Shown one piece after another: positions 1-12,485 of a stretch of DNA of 64,000 nucleotides. Each line of letters starts with the position of its first letter. The stretch's first letter is position 1. Source of the stretch: Pempheris klunzingeri (Eukaryota > Chordata > Actinopteri > Acropomatiformes > Pempheridae); contig NC_092018.1 of NCBI RefSeq assembly GCF_042242105.1, forward strand, positions 24,608,167-24,672,166, read 5' to 3'. Under the pieces are notes generated by a model. The model made no database searches. It was given only the letters and a program-made list of their open reading frames with translations, and had not been told where the DNA came from. The position numbers and the translations under genes are program-made.

Positions 1-62
1 ACCGCTTTATTGTACTTTTTTTTCTTATTGCTTATTTGTTGATAAACCATATTGATTTGGAT

Positions 63-100
63 TCTGAATAGAATAGAATAGAATAGAGTTTATTGCCAGT
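63..100 (-). repeat. LINE/SINE 3' tail (AATAAA + TTCTA repeats)
   Basis: Read on the minus strand this ends in a GGCAATAAA segment followed by tandem CTATT units. The tail at 55360-55385 downstream of a LINE fragment has the same design. It is most likely the 3' end of a truncated non-LTR element. Family assignment is by resemblance only. Confidence 0.45.
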
Positions 101-1320
101 TGTACGAGCTTAAAACCAGGTTAAAAACAGGTAGATTATGGAGCACTTTCATTTGCCAACAAGAGCAGGCTTTCCATGGTGCCTCTCTGTTCCACTGAGC
201 AGATGACTTTATCTGTGTCTGTTCTTTGAGCCGCAGTGACTGTAACTGACATTGTAACTCACTGGTTTGCTGCACTTATTGAATTTCACCACAGATGGCA
301 AAAAAGCCTTTCAAGCCACACTGGACTACCTTTAGCCTTTACCTTTAGAACTGACCAGTGATTACAAAACAGTGATGGTGTTGGAATATCTGTTGGAAAA
401 CCGTATAAAATAATCTAATGTATTAACTGCTGGCTTCTCAGTCACACACAGTGTAATGCTCACAGTTAGACTATCTCCTCTGGTGATATATACATATATG
501 TATAAGGTGAGCAGTGTGCTGATGAGTTGCAGTCCGCTGAGGTGGACTGCTGCAGGACTGATGAGTCGACTGCTGACTCAGACCCCTCTGCTGGAGAAAG
601 CTGTGCTGTCAATATCTTAGATGGCAATAATATTCCCTGCAGGACAGAGGAGAGACCCTGGAGAAATCTACCCAGCAACCATCACTCCGCTGCATGACTT
701 ACTCAATACTACTGTACATCAATCAACTGATGAATTAAAGTTGCTGTGAAAGTTGCTGCTATCAGTGTCCCTCCTCTTCTTTCTGTTTTGATCCATCAGT
801 GACACGGTGAGCTCTAATTTTGCTCTATACATTAAACAGCTTCTGTAACTGTACACCAGTCGTTATTATTGATGGGTTTGTTAATAAAACTCTGTGGCCA
901 ATACGAAACAGAACTTTTTCCATCCAACTGTGACAGTGTTTTTACTGCTGAGCTGGCTTGAACTGTGCATAAGAACGTGGCCCTGCCTCCTGCTCCTTAG
1001 GGCGACCACACCCCTTGATTATGCGCTATTTCTCCGCATTTCCCCCCCCCCACCACCCCCCACTCTCCTCCCCCTCTTCCCCTCTGCCCCCTTTCCTCAC
1101 TTCCCTTAACATAAACAGCAGCATTATCCTCAAAATATCATCTAACAGCCGGGTTTTCAGCATCCTGCTGACCTTGGCGCACTGTGCGCACCGTCCCCAC
1201 TTTAACCACACGCTTTGTACAGGCGGCACAGACTGCTTCATTGCTACAGATGACACACTCTTTTGGCATCTGAAAGTTTGCACGGGGGCGTGACGGAGCG
1301 AGCGGGACGCTGCGGGGAAG

Positions 1321-1339
1321 GGGGGGGGGGGGGGGGGGG
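1321..1339 (+). repeat. Homopolymer G19
   Basis: Nineteen consecutive G residues, preceded by a further short G run. It can form quadruplex structures and is prone to length error in sequencing. Confidence 0.9.
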
Positions 1340-1663
1340 AGACAGCGCATGGTGCTGAAACGGAACTGCAGTGCCATCAATTATCCAGTGCGCAGTGCTC
1401 AGTGTGAAGAGGACGCAGGACAGACACGTTGTAATATATTCAAATGATGGACTCCCGGACTAGTTTGGGGGAAAAGTGCCATTACAGTAGAAACAGCAGC
1501 CTGTAGTGCGCCTGCGTGGTTAACTAGTTTTACTTTGTATGGGTTATTTGTGGCAGATCAATAATTCTTTCATCCTACTTGCAGCATTAGAAGTCACACT
1601 GTGGAGTCCACAAGCATTGTGCCACTGTGGCAGAATTATATGTTAGATGTTGTTTTATGGTAA

Positions 1664-1664
<1 letters not shown>

Positions 1665-1742
<78 letters not shown>
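1665..1742 (+). repeat. (TG)39 microsatellite
   Basis: Uninterrupted TG dinucleotides for 78 bp, lying about 60 bp into the intron after filament exon 1 (as (CA)n on the gene strand). Confidence 0.98.
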
Positions 1743-1743
<1 letters not shown>

Positions 1744-1800
1744 CCTGGGAGAGTTTACCACCTGTCAGTGCACTGACCCCCCCCAGCTCATCACAGGTAC

Positions 1801-2547
1801 CTGTGTGGCCTGCAGAGACGTCTGCAGCTCCTGCAGCTCCTCCTCATGAACTTTCCTGAGGAAGGCGATCTCGTCCAGCAGAGACTCCACTTTCTTCTCC
1901 AGCTCCAGGCGCGCCAGGGTGGCGTCGTCCACGTCCTTCCGGTAGCTCTTCAGGGTGCTCTCCGCCTCCTCGCGCAGCCTGGTCTCTTCGTCCAGCTTCT
2001 CCCTCACGCGCTCCAGGGTGTCGTTCATCTGCACGCAGTCCAGGTGCATCTGGCTCTTCTCGTGCGTCAGCTCCTCCACGCGTCCCCGCAGCTCGCGGAT
2101 CTCCTGCTCGTAAAGCTCGTGCAGGCGCGACGGCTCGTTGTTGCGCTGCCGCAGCATCGTGACCTCCGCCTCCAGGACTTTATTCTGCTGCTCCAGGTTG
2201 TGCACTTTCTCGATGAAGGACACGAAGCGGTCGTTGAGGCCCTGCAGCTGCTCCTTCTCGTTGGTGCGGATGATCTTGAGCTCGTTGGTGACCGCGGTGG
2301 ACTGGGTCAGGTCCATCGCGGAGTCCGGCATGGAGGAGAAGACGCGGCCGGGCGCAGCTGACCTGCGGTAGGTGGTGGAGGGCATCGCGGAGGAGGAACT
2401 GTAGCTGCGGTGGCCGCTGCGGTAACTCACGGGGTGCAGGCGGGACGGGCTGCTGCCGCTGCCCAGACCCACGCGGCCGGACCGGGGCGCATCTCCGAAG
2501 ATCTTCCGATAGGAGCTGCTGCTGTAGATGTCGCCGGAGTAACTCAT
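1801..2547 (-). CDS. ina: Alpha-internexin-like neuronal intermediate filament, exon 1 (partial gene)
   Basis: Structural protein of 10-nm neuronal intermediate filaments. The exon encodes 249 residues: a Ser/Tyr/Arg-rich head (about 1-92, starting MSYSGDIYSSSSYRKIFGD), then the start of the rod. Coil 1A (about 93-131) contains the family hallmark LNDRFVSFIEKVHNLEQQNK. Coil 1B (about 142-245) contains DVDDATLARLELEKKVESLL. The SSSYRK.FGD head and the TNEKEQLQGLNDRF motif favour the type IV alpha-internexin/gefiltin group; a peripherin- or plasticin-like type III gene is the main alternative. The exon ends at 1801 before a GTACCT donor (phase 0), since the frame beyond it loses homology and stops at 1765. 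Coil 2 and the tail must lie left of the window. The start is the first ATG after a TATA-driven leader of about 115 nt. Confidence 0.82.
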
Positions 2548-2684
2548 GTTTCCTTCACTTTGGTGTTGCCCGGTCCCACTGCTCTGTACGGGAGTGCGTG
2601 GAGTTCAGGAGTGTGTGAGGGTGAGTGTGTGTGTGAGAGAGAGAGAGAAAGTGAGATGCGAGTGATGTCTGGCCAGGACAGGTG

Positions 2685-2692
2685 CTTTTATA
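2685..2692 (-). promoter_or_regulatory. TATA box of the filament gene
   Basis: TATAAAAG on the minus strand, 138 bp upstream of the ATG. This places transcription start near 2655-2662 and gives a leader rich in CT and CA repeats. Spacing and orientation fit a core promoter; no experimental support is available from sequence. Confidence 0.65.
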
Positions 2693-3558
2693 GTGAAGGC
2701 GCCGGCGCATCATTTGACGCAGGGACCACAGAGGATGAGGGGAAACCTGCAAGCTTTTGCAAAAGCCTCCACCCTCTGGGGAGACACGAATTCACTCATG
2801 CAGCTCCTCTTTTCTGCTTTGTGGATCAGGCATCAACACACAAATGAAAATTAGACTTTGTATGGGGGCTTTACTGTGGCCTGTTTGACCCGAGAGCTCA
2901 CACATCCACTGATCTTCACTTTCCATCAAGTTAGCCACTTCCCTTCATGTTCTGCACATAAAACAGTATTAAAAGCACACATGTAACCTGGTTCTCGCAC
3001 TACACCCATCACCCCAGTGGACTGTCTCATGTTACCGTGGTCCATACTGTCCACTGTCATTGCAGTTTTTCTTTGCTGTCCCAGCACATTGGCGAATGGG
3101 ATCGATGTGTGGAGCTGTGCGCCAGAGTATGTTTTGGTGCTGCAGTCTGCATCCAGCTACCCCCCCAGCCCCCAGCCCCCACCCCCGACTTCCGCAATAT
3201 CGGAATATGGGATAAGACTTGTTACAGTGGCCTGATTCTTGTGCCCCCACGTCATGGAAAGTCTCATCCACAGTCCTGGAGCGTGGAAACACCAGTGATG
3301 GCTGGATTATATGATTTCCACCCATTTCCATATATAATAGACCCCCCCCCCATATAATTTAAGTATATTATACTTAAGTATTAACTATAAGTGCCTTCAA
3401 ATGTGTGTAACCCTGATGTTTCACACAGTTGCGTTCAGTTTCTGTTGGTAAAAGCCAGCACTGGGGCTGTGCGGTGTGTTTAAGTGCTTGCGCAGAGCTG
3501 TCGCTGGCCTTGGTTCCGATCCAGGCCGGGAGGCAGGAGGAGGACCACGCCCCTGCAA

Positions 3559-3560
<2 letters not shown>

Positions 3561-3603
<43 letters not shown>
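3561..3603 (+). repeat. (GA)n microsatellite
   Basis: About 21 GA units. They generate artificial Arg-Glu frames on one strand and Leu-Ser frames on the other. Confidence 0.97.
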
Positions 3604-3604
<1 letters not shown>

Positions 3605-4094
3605 AGCCACCCACAGGACTGCAGCCTCACCTCCTCCAAACACCACACAAGGCGTCCCAGTGCTGCTGATCACACTGCCTGTCTGGTTAACAGCCCAAAC
3701 GGTGAAAAAGTGCAACACGGCCACAGCCAAGTCATCTTAAATCAGCGCAGAGCAGTTGTGACGGTGCTTCCTCTCCAGTTGGGAAGGAGAAAGATCCAAA
3801 TAAAGGCTGTTTTAGCAGTTTTCTTGATACCAGTGTTCACCTACTTGATTTAGCTCTAAGTCCACATTTATTGGTATGAGGAGAAAGTTTTTGCTCCGCA
3901 GCAACACACTCATAATAAAACACTATCAGCCTTGAATTCTTGTTTCCACACATAGTTTTTTTTTTTTTTTTTTTAAAAACATTCCCTCATCAACTGGTAG
4001 ATAGCTGCAAGTGCTCGTTTCTGGATTTCCCATGTGTTAATTCACACCAAGAGTAGTTTAAAATTTGCCCCATCTTTAGATTCTTCTCTTATTC

Positions 4095-4096
<2 letters not shown>

Positions 4097-4163
<67 letters not shown>
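4097..4163 (+). repeat. (GATA)n microsatellite
   Basis: About 16-17 tandem GATA tetranucleotides, a typical fish tetranucleotide repeat. Confidence 0.97.
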
Positions 4164-4626
4164 GGATGATAGGAAGTACTTGCCCATGTTAACCACTAGG
4201 AGGCGCTAAAGAACCAGTGGTATGTCACATGTCCAGCAGACCTGAGCTGATGAATAAAATCCACATCCTCTCTCTTACTCCTCTCATACCACAGTCATGT
4301 TGTAACTTCTTCATTTGGTCTGTCGTGCTGCTAAACTGTATTACATTGCAGTGTTTCTGGTATTTTGTCCAGCCCATTTAAATCAATGAGGGTAGAAACA
4401 CCCCTCAATCTAAAAAAACTGGGGAAGTAAAACCTGAACATTTGAACCTTTATGAAGGCATGACTGAGGTCATGACCGTGCAGGTGACTGTGGATATAAT
4501 GAGGATGTATAATCGTGTCTTTAAGCGGGTCTGCAACAGGAATTTCTGATGTATTGGTGAGCTCACAAGGTCACTCATTCAAGTTAGTCTTCAGGTTGCA
4601 CAGCTGCAGGACGACACTGAGGATGC

Positions 4627-4631
<5 letters not shown>

Positions 4632-4665
<34 letters not shown>
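4632..4665 (+). repeat. (CA)17 microsatellite
   Basis: Uninterrupted CA repeat followed by A6. Confidence 0.97.
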
Positions 4666-4669
<4 letters not shown>

Positions 4670-4679
4670 ACATAATGAC

Positions 4680-4735
4680 AGCTAAGATAAGATAAGATGA
4701 AATATTCCTTTATTAGTTCCATGACGAGGAAATTT
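4680..4735 (-). repeat. Non-LTR retroelement 3' tail (TCTTATCTTATCTT type)
   Basis: On the minus strand this reads AATTTCCTCGTC..GGAACTAATAAAGG followed by TATCTTATCTTATCTT. Closely related tails occur on the plus strand at 43597-43652 and 52905-52951, so this is a dispersed family, probably the 3' end of an L2/Rex1-like LINE or a SINE that uses it. Confidence 0.6.
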
Positions 4736-4792
4736 ACAACTCCTCACGTTTCAGCTTCTCAGTGATGTGGTAAAAGCTCACAGGAACACACC

Positions 4793-4796
<4 letters not shown>

Positions 4797-4844
<48 letters not shown>
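4797..4844 (+). repeat. (AG)n microsatellite
   Basis: About 24 AG units, uninterrupted. Confidence 0.97.
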
Positions 4845-4846
<2 letters not shown>

Positions 4847-5665
4847 TGTGTTGCTTTACCTCGGCCGTCCAGTCATTGTGACTGTCTTTGGCACAGGAGG
4901 GCCCATTGCAGAGGGAGGATGCCGGTGACTCAGCAGGAAATGACAGGTAGCCAGACAGGTCTGATTATCATCATCACACGTCTCGCTCAGTCACCAAAAA
5001 GCACAGTAACAGGACAGACTGCACCTTTATTTGATTCATTCTGCTGAAAGCATCACATCACTCAGTGGAGCGTTACATGCCATCAAACCCTCATCCACTC
5101 AGTCAACTTGATGAATCCCATCAGCTGTAACATAAAACTGCTGCGTCTGTAACATACAGTGACTTTGGACTCTGTGTACACGAGTAACGTCCAGTGTGTC
5201 TGCATCAGGACACAACTGCCACATTAACACTGAGGCAACAGTGTAATGACTGTAAACAAACAAGACCACAGTTGGCAGCCTTGAGCGTCCCTACGATGCC
5301 TTCTGCATGCAGATAGAGCCACTGGTGAGATCACTCACTAAGTATTCTGTGGTGTTCTACAGCAAAAATCAGGAAGAGGGCGCTGCTCCTCCAGTAAAAA
5401 CAGAGAGGAGGCTTTTGGGAGTCAAGGCAAAGTTATACACCTTTTTTTTTTTTTAATCATGATATATCATCTTGTTTGTTGTTCATCTGTCATTGTTGGC
5501 TGCATTCCATTCATTTCAGTTGAATCCAGGGTTCTTTTATAACTGGGGACTGTTTCCCCACCATGGCTTGCACTCAAATGGATGCAGAACCATCATTGAA
5601 GTTCTTCATGAAAAAGCCCCTGTAGGTTTAAATAGCCGGTGAGATTCTAACATAGTGAGCCCCCC

Positions 5666-5674
<9 letters not shown>

Positions 5675-5710
<36 letters not shown>
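5675..5710 (+). repeat. (CA)18 microsatellite
   Basis: Uninterrupted CA units after a C-rich lead-in. Confidence 0.95.
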
Positions 5711-5712
<2 letters not shown>

Positions 5713-7670
5713 GCCTGCTACACTAACATTTCTCCTCCTGCTGTCCCAACCACTGCTGCTGCCAGCACAGCCACACTACCCTCACTGTGGTTTCATCTAA
5801 TACGCCTGTAAACACTGTAAACAGTGCAAACACTGTTCCACTGCTACACTTCAGCTGCAGCACAATGACCAGAATGAATCTGACCAAGGTTTAAAACAAT
5901 ATATGGCGTCTTTGATGGCTCAGTCGGTGTGATCTGCCTCCGCTCATGTACTTTGATTACATATTTACTGCATTTAGAACAGCAAGGGACGCATTGTAAC
6001 CACAGCAGTTGCCATTTGAGTGATAGCTGGTGCTATGACCACGACTGAACATATCATTTAACCACGTGTTTTGTATATTTTAAGCCTAATAACTGAGCTG
6101 CATTATCGTCTCTTCTTCTCCACAACTCGGAAATTCCCACATCTCCACGGAGGCCCCGACACAAAACCCTCTCCAGCAGCCCTGCTCCTTTGAAACTCTT
6201 TTCCCTTTGTTGCTTTGATATGCCAGGTGTTACTCACAAGCGCTAAGCGAGGGTTTTCTGTGAAGAGCTTTACTACGTGTCACGTACAGGCCACTCAGCT
6301 CTTGCTTTTGTTCTTTCTCGGATGCACTGATCTCGTCTGATGTGCAACTCTTCAGTCTGGTCCCCCGGGACCCGCCTCTCCTACATGCACACGATCTCCG
6401 CCATCTGTTTGCATGTACACACAGGCACACAGTGCACAAACTCAAAAACTCTACCTCTTAATGTGGGCTGTCAGCTGTGATGGAGGGTCATCATGTACGG
6501 CTGTTGTTGCTCAACAACATCCTGCACTCACTCTGAGATCAGACTCACTGTAACTGCAAAGCACACGGTTTCTGCACAGGTGGTGAAATCAAGTTGGGCG
6601 CAGATAAATTCATTCACTTTTGACTTTTACACCTGCATATTCTGATATTTACAAAAAGTGCTCTCATTCTTACAGTTGCTTCCATTAGAAATTGTACTTG
6701 TAGTTTTAATCTGATTTGAGATGGACAGATTATTGACATGGAAGAAAACTAATGATGTTATCTAAGCAAACATCAGTTAGATAAATAGTGCAGATTTCAC
6801 TGTGAATAGAGCTTTTTGGCTTTTGTCACTAAAATCCTGCTGCTTTGGCAAAGTTTTCTTAAAACAGTAAGAAACTGCTTTTTACACTTAACTGGAGCAC
6901 CTAGACCCTTGAAAATCTGTGAAGTTGTAATGTAGACCTTCGAGAAGAGCCGTGTAATGATCCAGAATCGTGTACATGGTGATGACAGACATTTTTCAGT
7001 CAGTACAGTTTGACTCTTGGAAAAAACACAAGTGGAACTATTAACCGCCATGACCTGTTCCATCAAACGTCATGTCAGCCATACCAGCATGCACGGTGCC
7101 CTGGTACTAGCTCACCTAAAGGGAGTGCAGTCATCATGAATGTTACTGGTTTCATTTGTGCTTCACATTGTTGTTCCGAGGGCTCGGTGGGGGTGTGTGT
7201 TTCCATGGCACACGCCGTTACCTGTTTGATTATGGTGCTTTGGTGCGTTCCCTGCATTGCACGTCTGCAAAGTGCAATGAAAATGCAAGTGTGAACGCGT
7301 GTTTGTGTATTTCCTGTTGGTCGGGGCTGTCCTGGCAGGCGAAGGTCAAAGCAGGCTGGCTGTGCAGGTCCCGGATAAGCCGCTGGATTTGACTAATCTG
7401 ACGAGTGAGGACGTGGGGAAGGTGGGTCAGAAAGGCCTGTGACTCTGACACACACCTGCAAGCACACTTACTTACACAACTCTGTCAACATCATCTCTAT
7501 ATGCACACCAGCAGGTAGGTTATGTCAATACGCCCAGCTGGAGCGAGCCGTGCTTGGCTCAGCCTGAACTGAACTGCATTGCGGCGTCTGTCTCATGTTT
7601 CATGTGCAGGTTAAACGTAAGGTGTGTCTTTTTAAGTGCTTTACAGGAGGATGTGACCCGAACCAACACT

Positions 7671-7726
<56 letters not shown>

Positions 7727-7753
7727 TAGATAGATAGATAGATAGATAGATAG
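7671..7753 (+). repeat. Compound (GA)n-(GATA)n microsatellite
   Basis: GA repeats interrupted once by GATA, then changing to eight or so GATA units. Confidence 0.95.
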
Positions 7754-8989
7754 TAGAAAGTCAAAATTTCAACCCTAGACCATTATTGGTGGTCATTACA
7801 AGACTTTTTCACTTTTGTAAAAAAAAAATTCAATTTTATGGTGAAATTCAAGGTCAATGAAGTCACCATATATGGTCTCTTGCCAGCCTGTCATGTAGTC
7901 TGATTGTCGCTGATTGGCTTGGAGAAATCTTGTAGTTCTACTGCCTCATGATGAGGCAAGGGGCGGGCACTTTGAACTCGATAAAGGGTTAACAGGAAAC
8001 CGAGGGAACTTACATTTGTTCTACAAATGTCTTGGAAACGACAGGTATTTGGTTGTTTTACTCGTGTCCATTCGTGCATGTTAAAAAAGTTTCAAAAACG
8101 ACTTATTAAAACAGGTTGTGCTACACTAGCACTGATACAGAGATTAGTTGTGGCTAAATAGAGGAGGAACTGTTCTGTGTCTCTAACTGAATTAAGTGAT
8201 AAATCCAATGACCAGTTTGGTGTGAAAACTGAAAAACATAGATATGGTCAACACGTCTGACTGTAACGACTATGACTCTGTTTAATGATGACATAAAGGA
8301 ATGGTAGCTAGCTCATTTTAAGCTGCATCAACATCAACGTGTCAATCAAAGACCAATAACCGCCTGATGGATTTGCTCCCTTCACAGTGAAACAAAAGCT
8401 TCCAAATGTCACTCTGGTGTATTTGGGTGCAGACGCGAACGGTGGAGAAGTCTTTCTCCGGAATAGAGTGGGAGTATTTCTATATTTCACCTGCTGAAGC
8501 TCAGTCCTCAGGCAGCATCAGCTGTCAGAAATCTATAATGTGTTGAAACTGAGCTAACAAGAAGGTGCAGGGCACCACATGGTGGGAAGGGTCCCCTCCC
8601 CCTCCGCACTCAGACAGCTCCAGAAGGGATGTGGGATGCTACTCAAGATGTTCACCCCCACCCCCTCTTTCTTCTCCTCCTCTGGCATTGTGTGCGTTGG
8701 CTACTGAGCAGCAGTCAGATGACTGTGATCATACAAACCTGGGATTTGGCCGGCAGATCACCCTGAAACACACTGGATGGCTGGCAAGGATCAAGCCCCC
8801 AGCAGAGGCCTTCTTTCATCTGCCGTGCAAAACCCTCCTCATTACAGTCTACGAGAAGAAGATTATTCATTGTATGCGAAACTGGTGGGTTGGGTTCCTC
8901 GGCTGTAAGCCCTCATTTGTTCTTTGAATTCTCTGCACAGGCTTTCACGGCCTTGCACCACAAATAAAGACCATGACACGGTGATAGGT

Positions 8990-11389
8990 AGGTAAACAAG
9001 GGTTTCAAATGTTTTATTCCTTTAATATCAATGGTAAATATAAATTGCTGCTCCACAACTTGTTTTCAAAGGGTTCCCCCCCAACATTTGAAGTGATTTC
9101 TTTAGAAGACAGTGTCCAAATTCTCCAATTCTTAAAAAGTAAGTGCACAAAACGCCCTCCTTTAAGTCATTGTTCAATACACGGATGTTTGCACTTTCTG
9201 CGGAGAAAGGCGACGATGATGATGTTCATGGAGTTATGGTGCGCAGGGTGTGTGTGTGTGTGTTGTGTGTTGTGTGTGTGTGTGTGTGTGTGTGTTGTGT
9301 AATGCATGAAAGCACCATGCCTGAGACCGCCACAATGAAGAGGAATGGCCTTTGTGGTACATGTCGATTTATCATATACACTCACACATACCATAATATA
9401 TCTTATACTTCTGTTAGGTGGTACATTTGTGTCTGTTTTAAGGCATTATTAGCCACTTCGTATGCAGGGATAAAATGTGCAAAAAGTAAATGTACACAGG
9501 AGCGTGAGTTTCCCCTGATGCTGAAACCTGTAGCTTAAACAACTGGTCTGACTGTAGTCTTGTTCTTTGAGAGATTCCACACCTGCTTCTTAAAGGCAGA
9601 TGCTGAGAGCACCGGGGTCTGTTTAGGGAAGAGGACGGGTGGGGAGGGGATGTGTTGCCCCGTCGCACAAACCTTCCTCACCCTCCAGCGTGTGGAGGAG
9701 GGAGGCACACACACTCACACACACATATGGACTGGTGGAAGACGGACAACAGGCCGTGGATGGAAAAGAGGAGGAAACAGGAGACTCCCATAGACAGACG
9801 TTAATGCTTAGGTTAATACATGAAGTCAAGTGGACTTTTTTTTTTTGCATTTTACTAGTAAACAAACGAACAGAAAACCAGAACAGATACATAGCCTTAC
9901 AAATTCTCTTGAAACCACCCACCCACTACCACCCCAAAAAGTTCTCTCTGAAGACAGTGACGAAATAAACACACACACACACACAGTACACACACACTGA
10001 CAGATGGCATTTCAGTGAACACACCTGCCCACTCACACCTAATATTCGATACATTTCCCCTTTAGTCCCTCTTATAGTGTGGCTACACAGTTCGTCTCTG
10101 TTTGAAAAAGGTTTCAGTTTGACCAAAAAAAAAAAAAAAAAGCTGCATTCCACAGAGACAAAGACTGAACAATCCTAGATCTAGTTTTCTGATTCATCTT
10201 CATGCTTTAACTGAGATGCAAATGGTGGCTGCAGTAGGAGGGAGGTTCCTCTGGCACCGTGCTGCTACGCTTGCAGGGTTGAGGACATATACATTCATGA
10301 AGCTGCAATCCTCTCCCTGCCTGTGGTGATTCTGAAGCAGGAAACAAAAAAAAAAGGGCTGAAATCTCACCGGGTGAAGCAGCCGTTTTTTTTTTTGTTT
10401 GAGGCTCCGAGGCACGGAGACGGGCGAACAGGCGACGCAGCTTTGCCAAAAGATCGCCGCCCTCAACCTGGCCACCAGCTTCCTCTCACTTTTATACTTT
10501 TTAATTTGCTTTTTTTTTTTTAGAAGTTATTCTGATTTTTTTGTCCTTTTATCCTCCCATTGAGGGCAAGATGGCTTTGAAAACAGCTAAATATTATCAT
10601 CACCCACAAAGAAAACATTTCTATATATATATTTTTTTTCTTCTTCTTCTTTTTATGAGCACCGTGTCAAATTCTGAACAGACACAAAAGCCTCGAGGCA
10701 CAAGAGACATTCTAAATATTCTATGGATTGACTAGGTTGTGCAAACGAACTACAGATAGCAAACTCTCAATAACCCTCACAAGAAGAACATAAGCTATGA
10801 CTAATTAAATATATTTCTATATATATATATTCATCTATATATTTACTATATCTAATAAATACATTTGTTGATAGACATAGAGATCTTTCTGTTAACTATT
10901 TACATTAAAAGGTGTACATTTTTGCAGGAACAATAAATAGCTATGAAGGCAAGGCAAAAGGAGAGAATATCTGTGGTTTTACCATTTTAATGCTTCTCAC
11001 ATGTGAACACAGAGAGATTCAGGCCCGTCTCAGTGTGTTCCCACTGAAAAGTTAACGCCGGTCGTTCTGTTTCAGGGTGACTCGGCTCGTCTCAAACTGA
11101 ACTCTCCCTTCATAAATAATTGGCAGGAACATCCACTTGCGCAAAAAATAATGCTCTCAGTCTCACCTGCCTGTCCTCTCGACATAATGGAATGTGCTCC
11201 AGTCCCTTTCGACTGCTCTCAGTAGATCGGCTCATCCTTTCCTATTAATACCTGGTGAACGGGGCAGTGAAGAAATAGTGTACAGAAATGTAACAGCACC
11301 TGCCAAAGTATACCAGCATTTGGCCTGGCGGCTGGTGTTCGACGTTTTCAAACGTGCTAGTGACCCCTGTCGTCATCAGGCTCAGACGT

Positions 11390-11422
<33 letters not shown>

Positions 11423-12485
11423 TACAATAAAAAGGATGCTGATAAAACGCCACCGTCGTCAGAGAGAGGCAGAAAACATCAAACCCACCCCAAACCCCCC
11501 CCGTGTCCCCGAGGCCCCTTCACAATCTCATGCTGCACGTTTTTTTTTTTGTTTGTTTTTCTGTTACTTTTTCCTGTGACTGGCAGGTGTGGACAGAAAA
11601 TTACAAGGTAGTTACGAACCTGCCTGAAGCCTGGGTACTAAAGGACGTATTGCTGTCAGCCCCAACAGTTTAAGACCACACACAGTCTATTTTAAGTGTC
11701 CACAAACTCCACTGTGCCATACAGCACAGGCGGACGACTGACTTGGGTTTCTCAAACACTCACTTCATCTGGTAACGTCGCTGTAAACGCTGCAGCAGGG
11801 GCTTTTAAGTTCTTAAGAGACAGTATTTCTGTCTGCAAAAGCAATTTTAAGTGCAAAATACCATGCACAGATGGTTGACTGGTAAGCAGGGCAGAAAAAA
11901 CACCCTGCATCATGGCAACGTCAGTGTCACACTTTTGGGAGGACTCGGTCTCACTGGACAACTCAATCGATGGAGGAGTGTGTGTGTGTGTGTGTGTGTG
12001 TCTAAGTATGTGTGAATAAAGGTGAAATCTCATAAGTGCTTCCCATGGCTCTTGAGGCATAGAAAAAGAGGCAGTGGGACATTGTGTGGTAACATTCTCT
12101 GGCTGAAAGTTGTGTTACTGATGGACGGAGGGTCGGGTGGGTGGAGTGTCTTTAAAATCCTCGTTTGATTGGTGCAGAGCAGAGCGGGTGACACCCTGAA
12201 GACTGACCGCTGATGATGTGCTGGATGTGGGCAGCTGTCTCGGAGGTGTTGCAGTCTTAATGGAAGTCACCGTGGAGAAAGTCCACAGAGGCCTGGCTGG
12301 TGGAGAGGCCTCAGACTTGGTCGCCCTGGCAGGGAGGGAACGAGGGAGGGAGCGAGGAAGAGAGGGAGGGTAAGAGGGAGGGAAGGGGGTGTGGTCTAAG
12401 TTGGACCAGGGAGTGGTGAGACAATCTTGGGAAAGGTTGAGGGGAGGAGGAGGGAGCTGGGTCTTGGTTTAGTCACCAGTGTTGT
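8990..12485 (-). other. mxd1: Probable mxd1 3' UTR and downstream DNA
   Basis: Minus-strand sequence downstream of the mxd1 stop, without any coding signal. It includes A+T-rich, ATTTA-like stretches (about 10800-10960), several T tracts, and (CA)/(GT) repeats at 9248-9300, 11391-11420 and 11979-12001. I infer that much of it is transcribed as a long 3' UTR; the true end is unknown. Confidence 0.4.
9013..9018 (-). terminator. Candidate polyadenylation signal for mxd1
   Basis: AATAAA on the minus strand, about 3.5 kb downstream of the mxd1 stop. It is a plausible distal poly(A) signal, because no other gene lies between and mammalian MXD1 also has a long 3' UTR. Nearer signals could be used instead. 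Confidence 0.35.

Larger units (their letters stand above)
1..1640. other. Non-coding stretch downstream of filament exon 1
   Basis: No exon is supportable here on either strand. The rest of the intermediate filament gene (coil 2 and tail) should follow exon 1 on the minus strand, but none of the short minus frames carries rod-domain or tail sequence, so this is probably intron 1. It holds a short LINE-like tail (63-100), C-rich tracts around 1040-1090 and a run of 19 G at 1321-1339. Confidence 0.55.
2760..8990. other. Repeat-rich intergenic region
   Basis: No supportable coding exon or RNA gene was found in these 6.2 kb. The region lies between the divergent upstream side of the filament gene and the probable 3' end of mxd1. 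It contains at least six long microsatellites (listed separately) and a short LINE tail. All open frames here are short, lack family motifs, and several are translations of simple repeats. Confidence 0.6.

Noticed and set aside
90-275. Possible second exon of the filament gene
   Set aside because: The minus-strand frame has a few coiled-coil-like residues but no match to coil 2 motifs such as [21 protein letters not shown], and no good splice borders.
1846-2361. 171-codon plus-strand frame
   Set aside because: It is exactly antisense to the intermediate filament exon, whose GC-rich coiled-coil codons create long complementary frames; the protein has no family signature.
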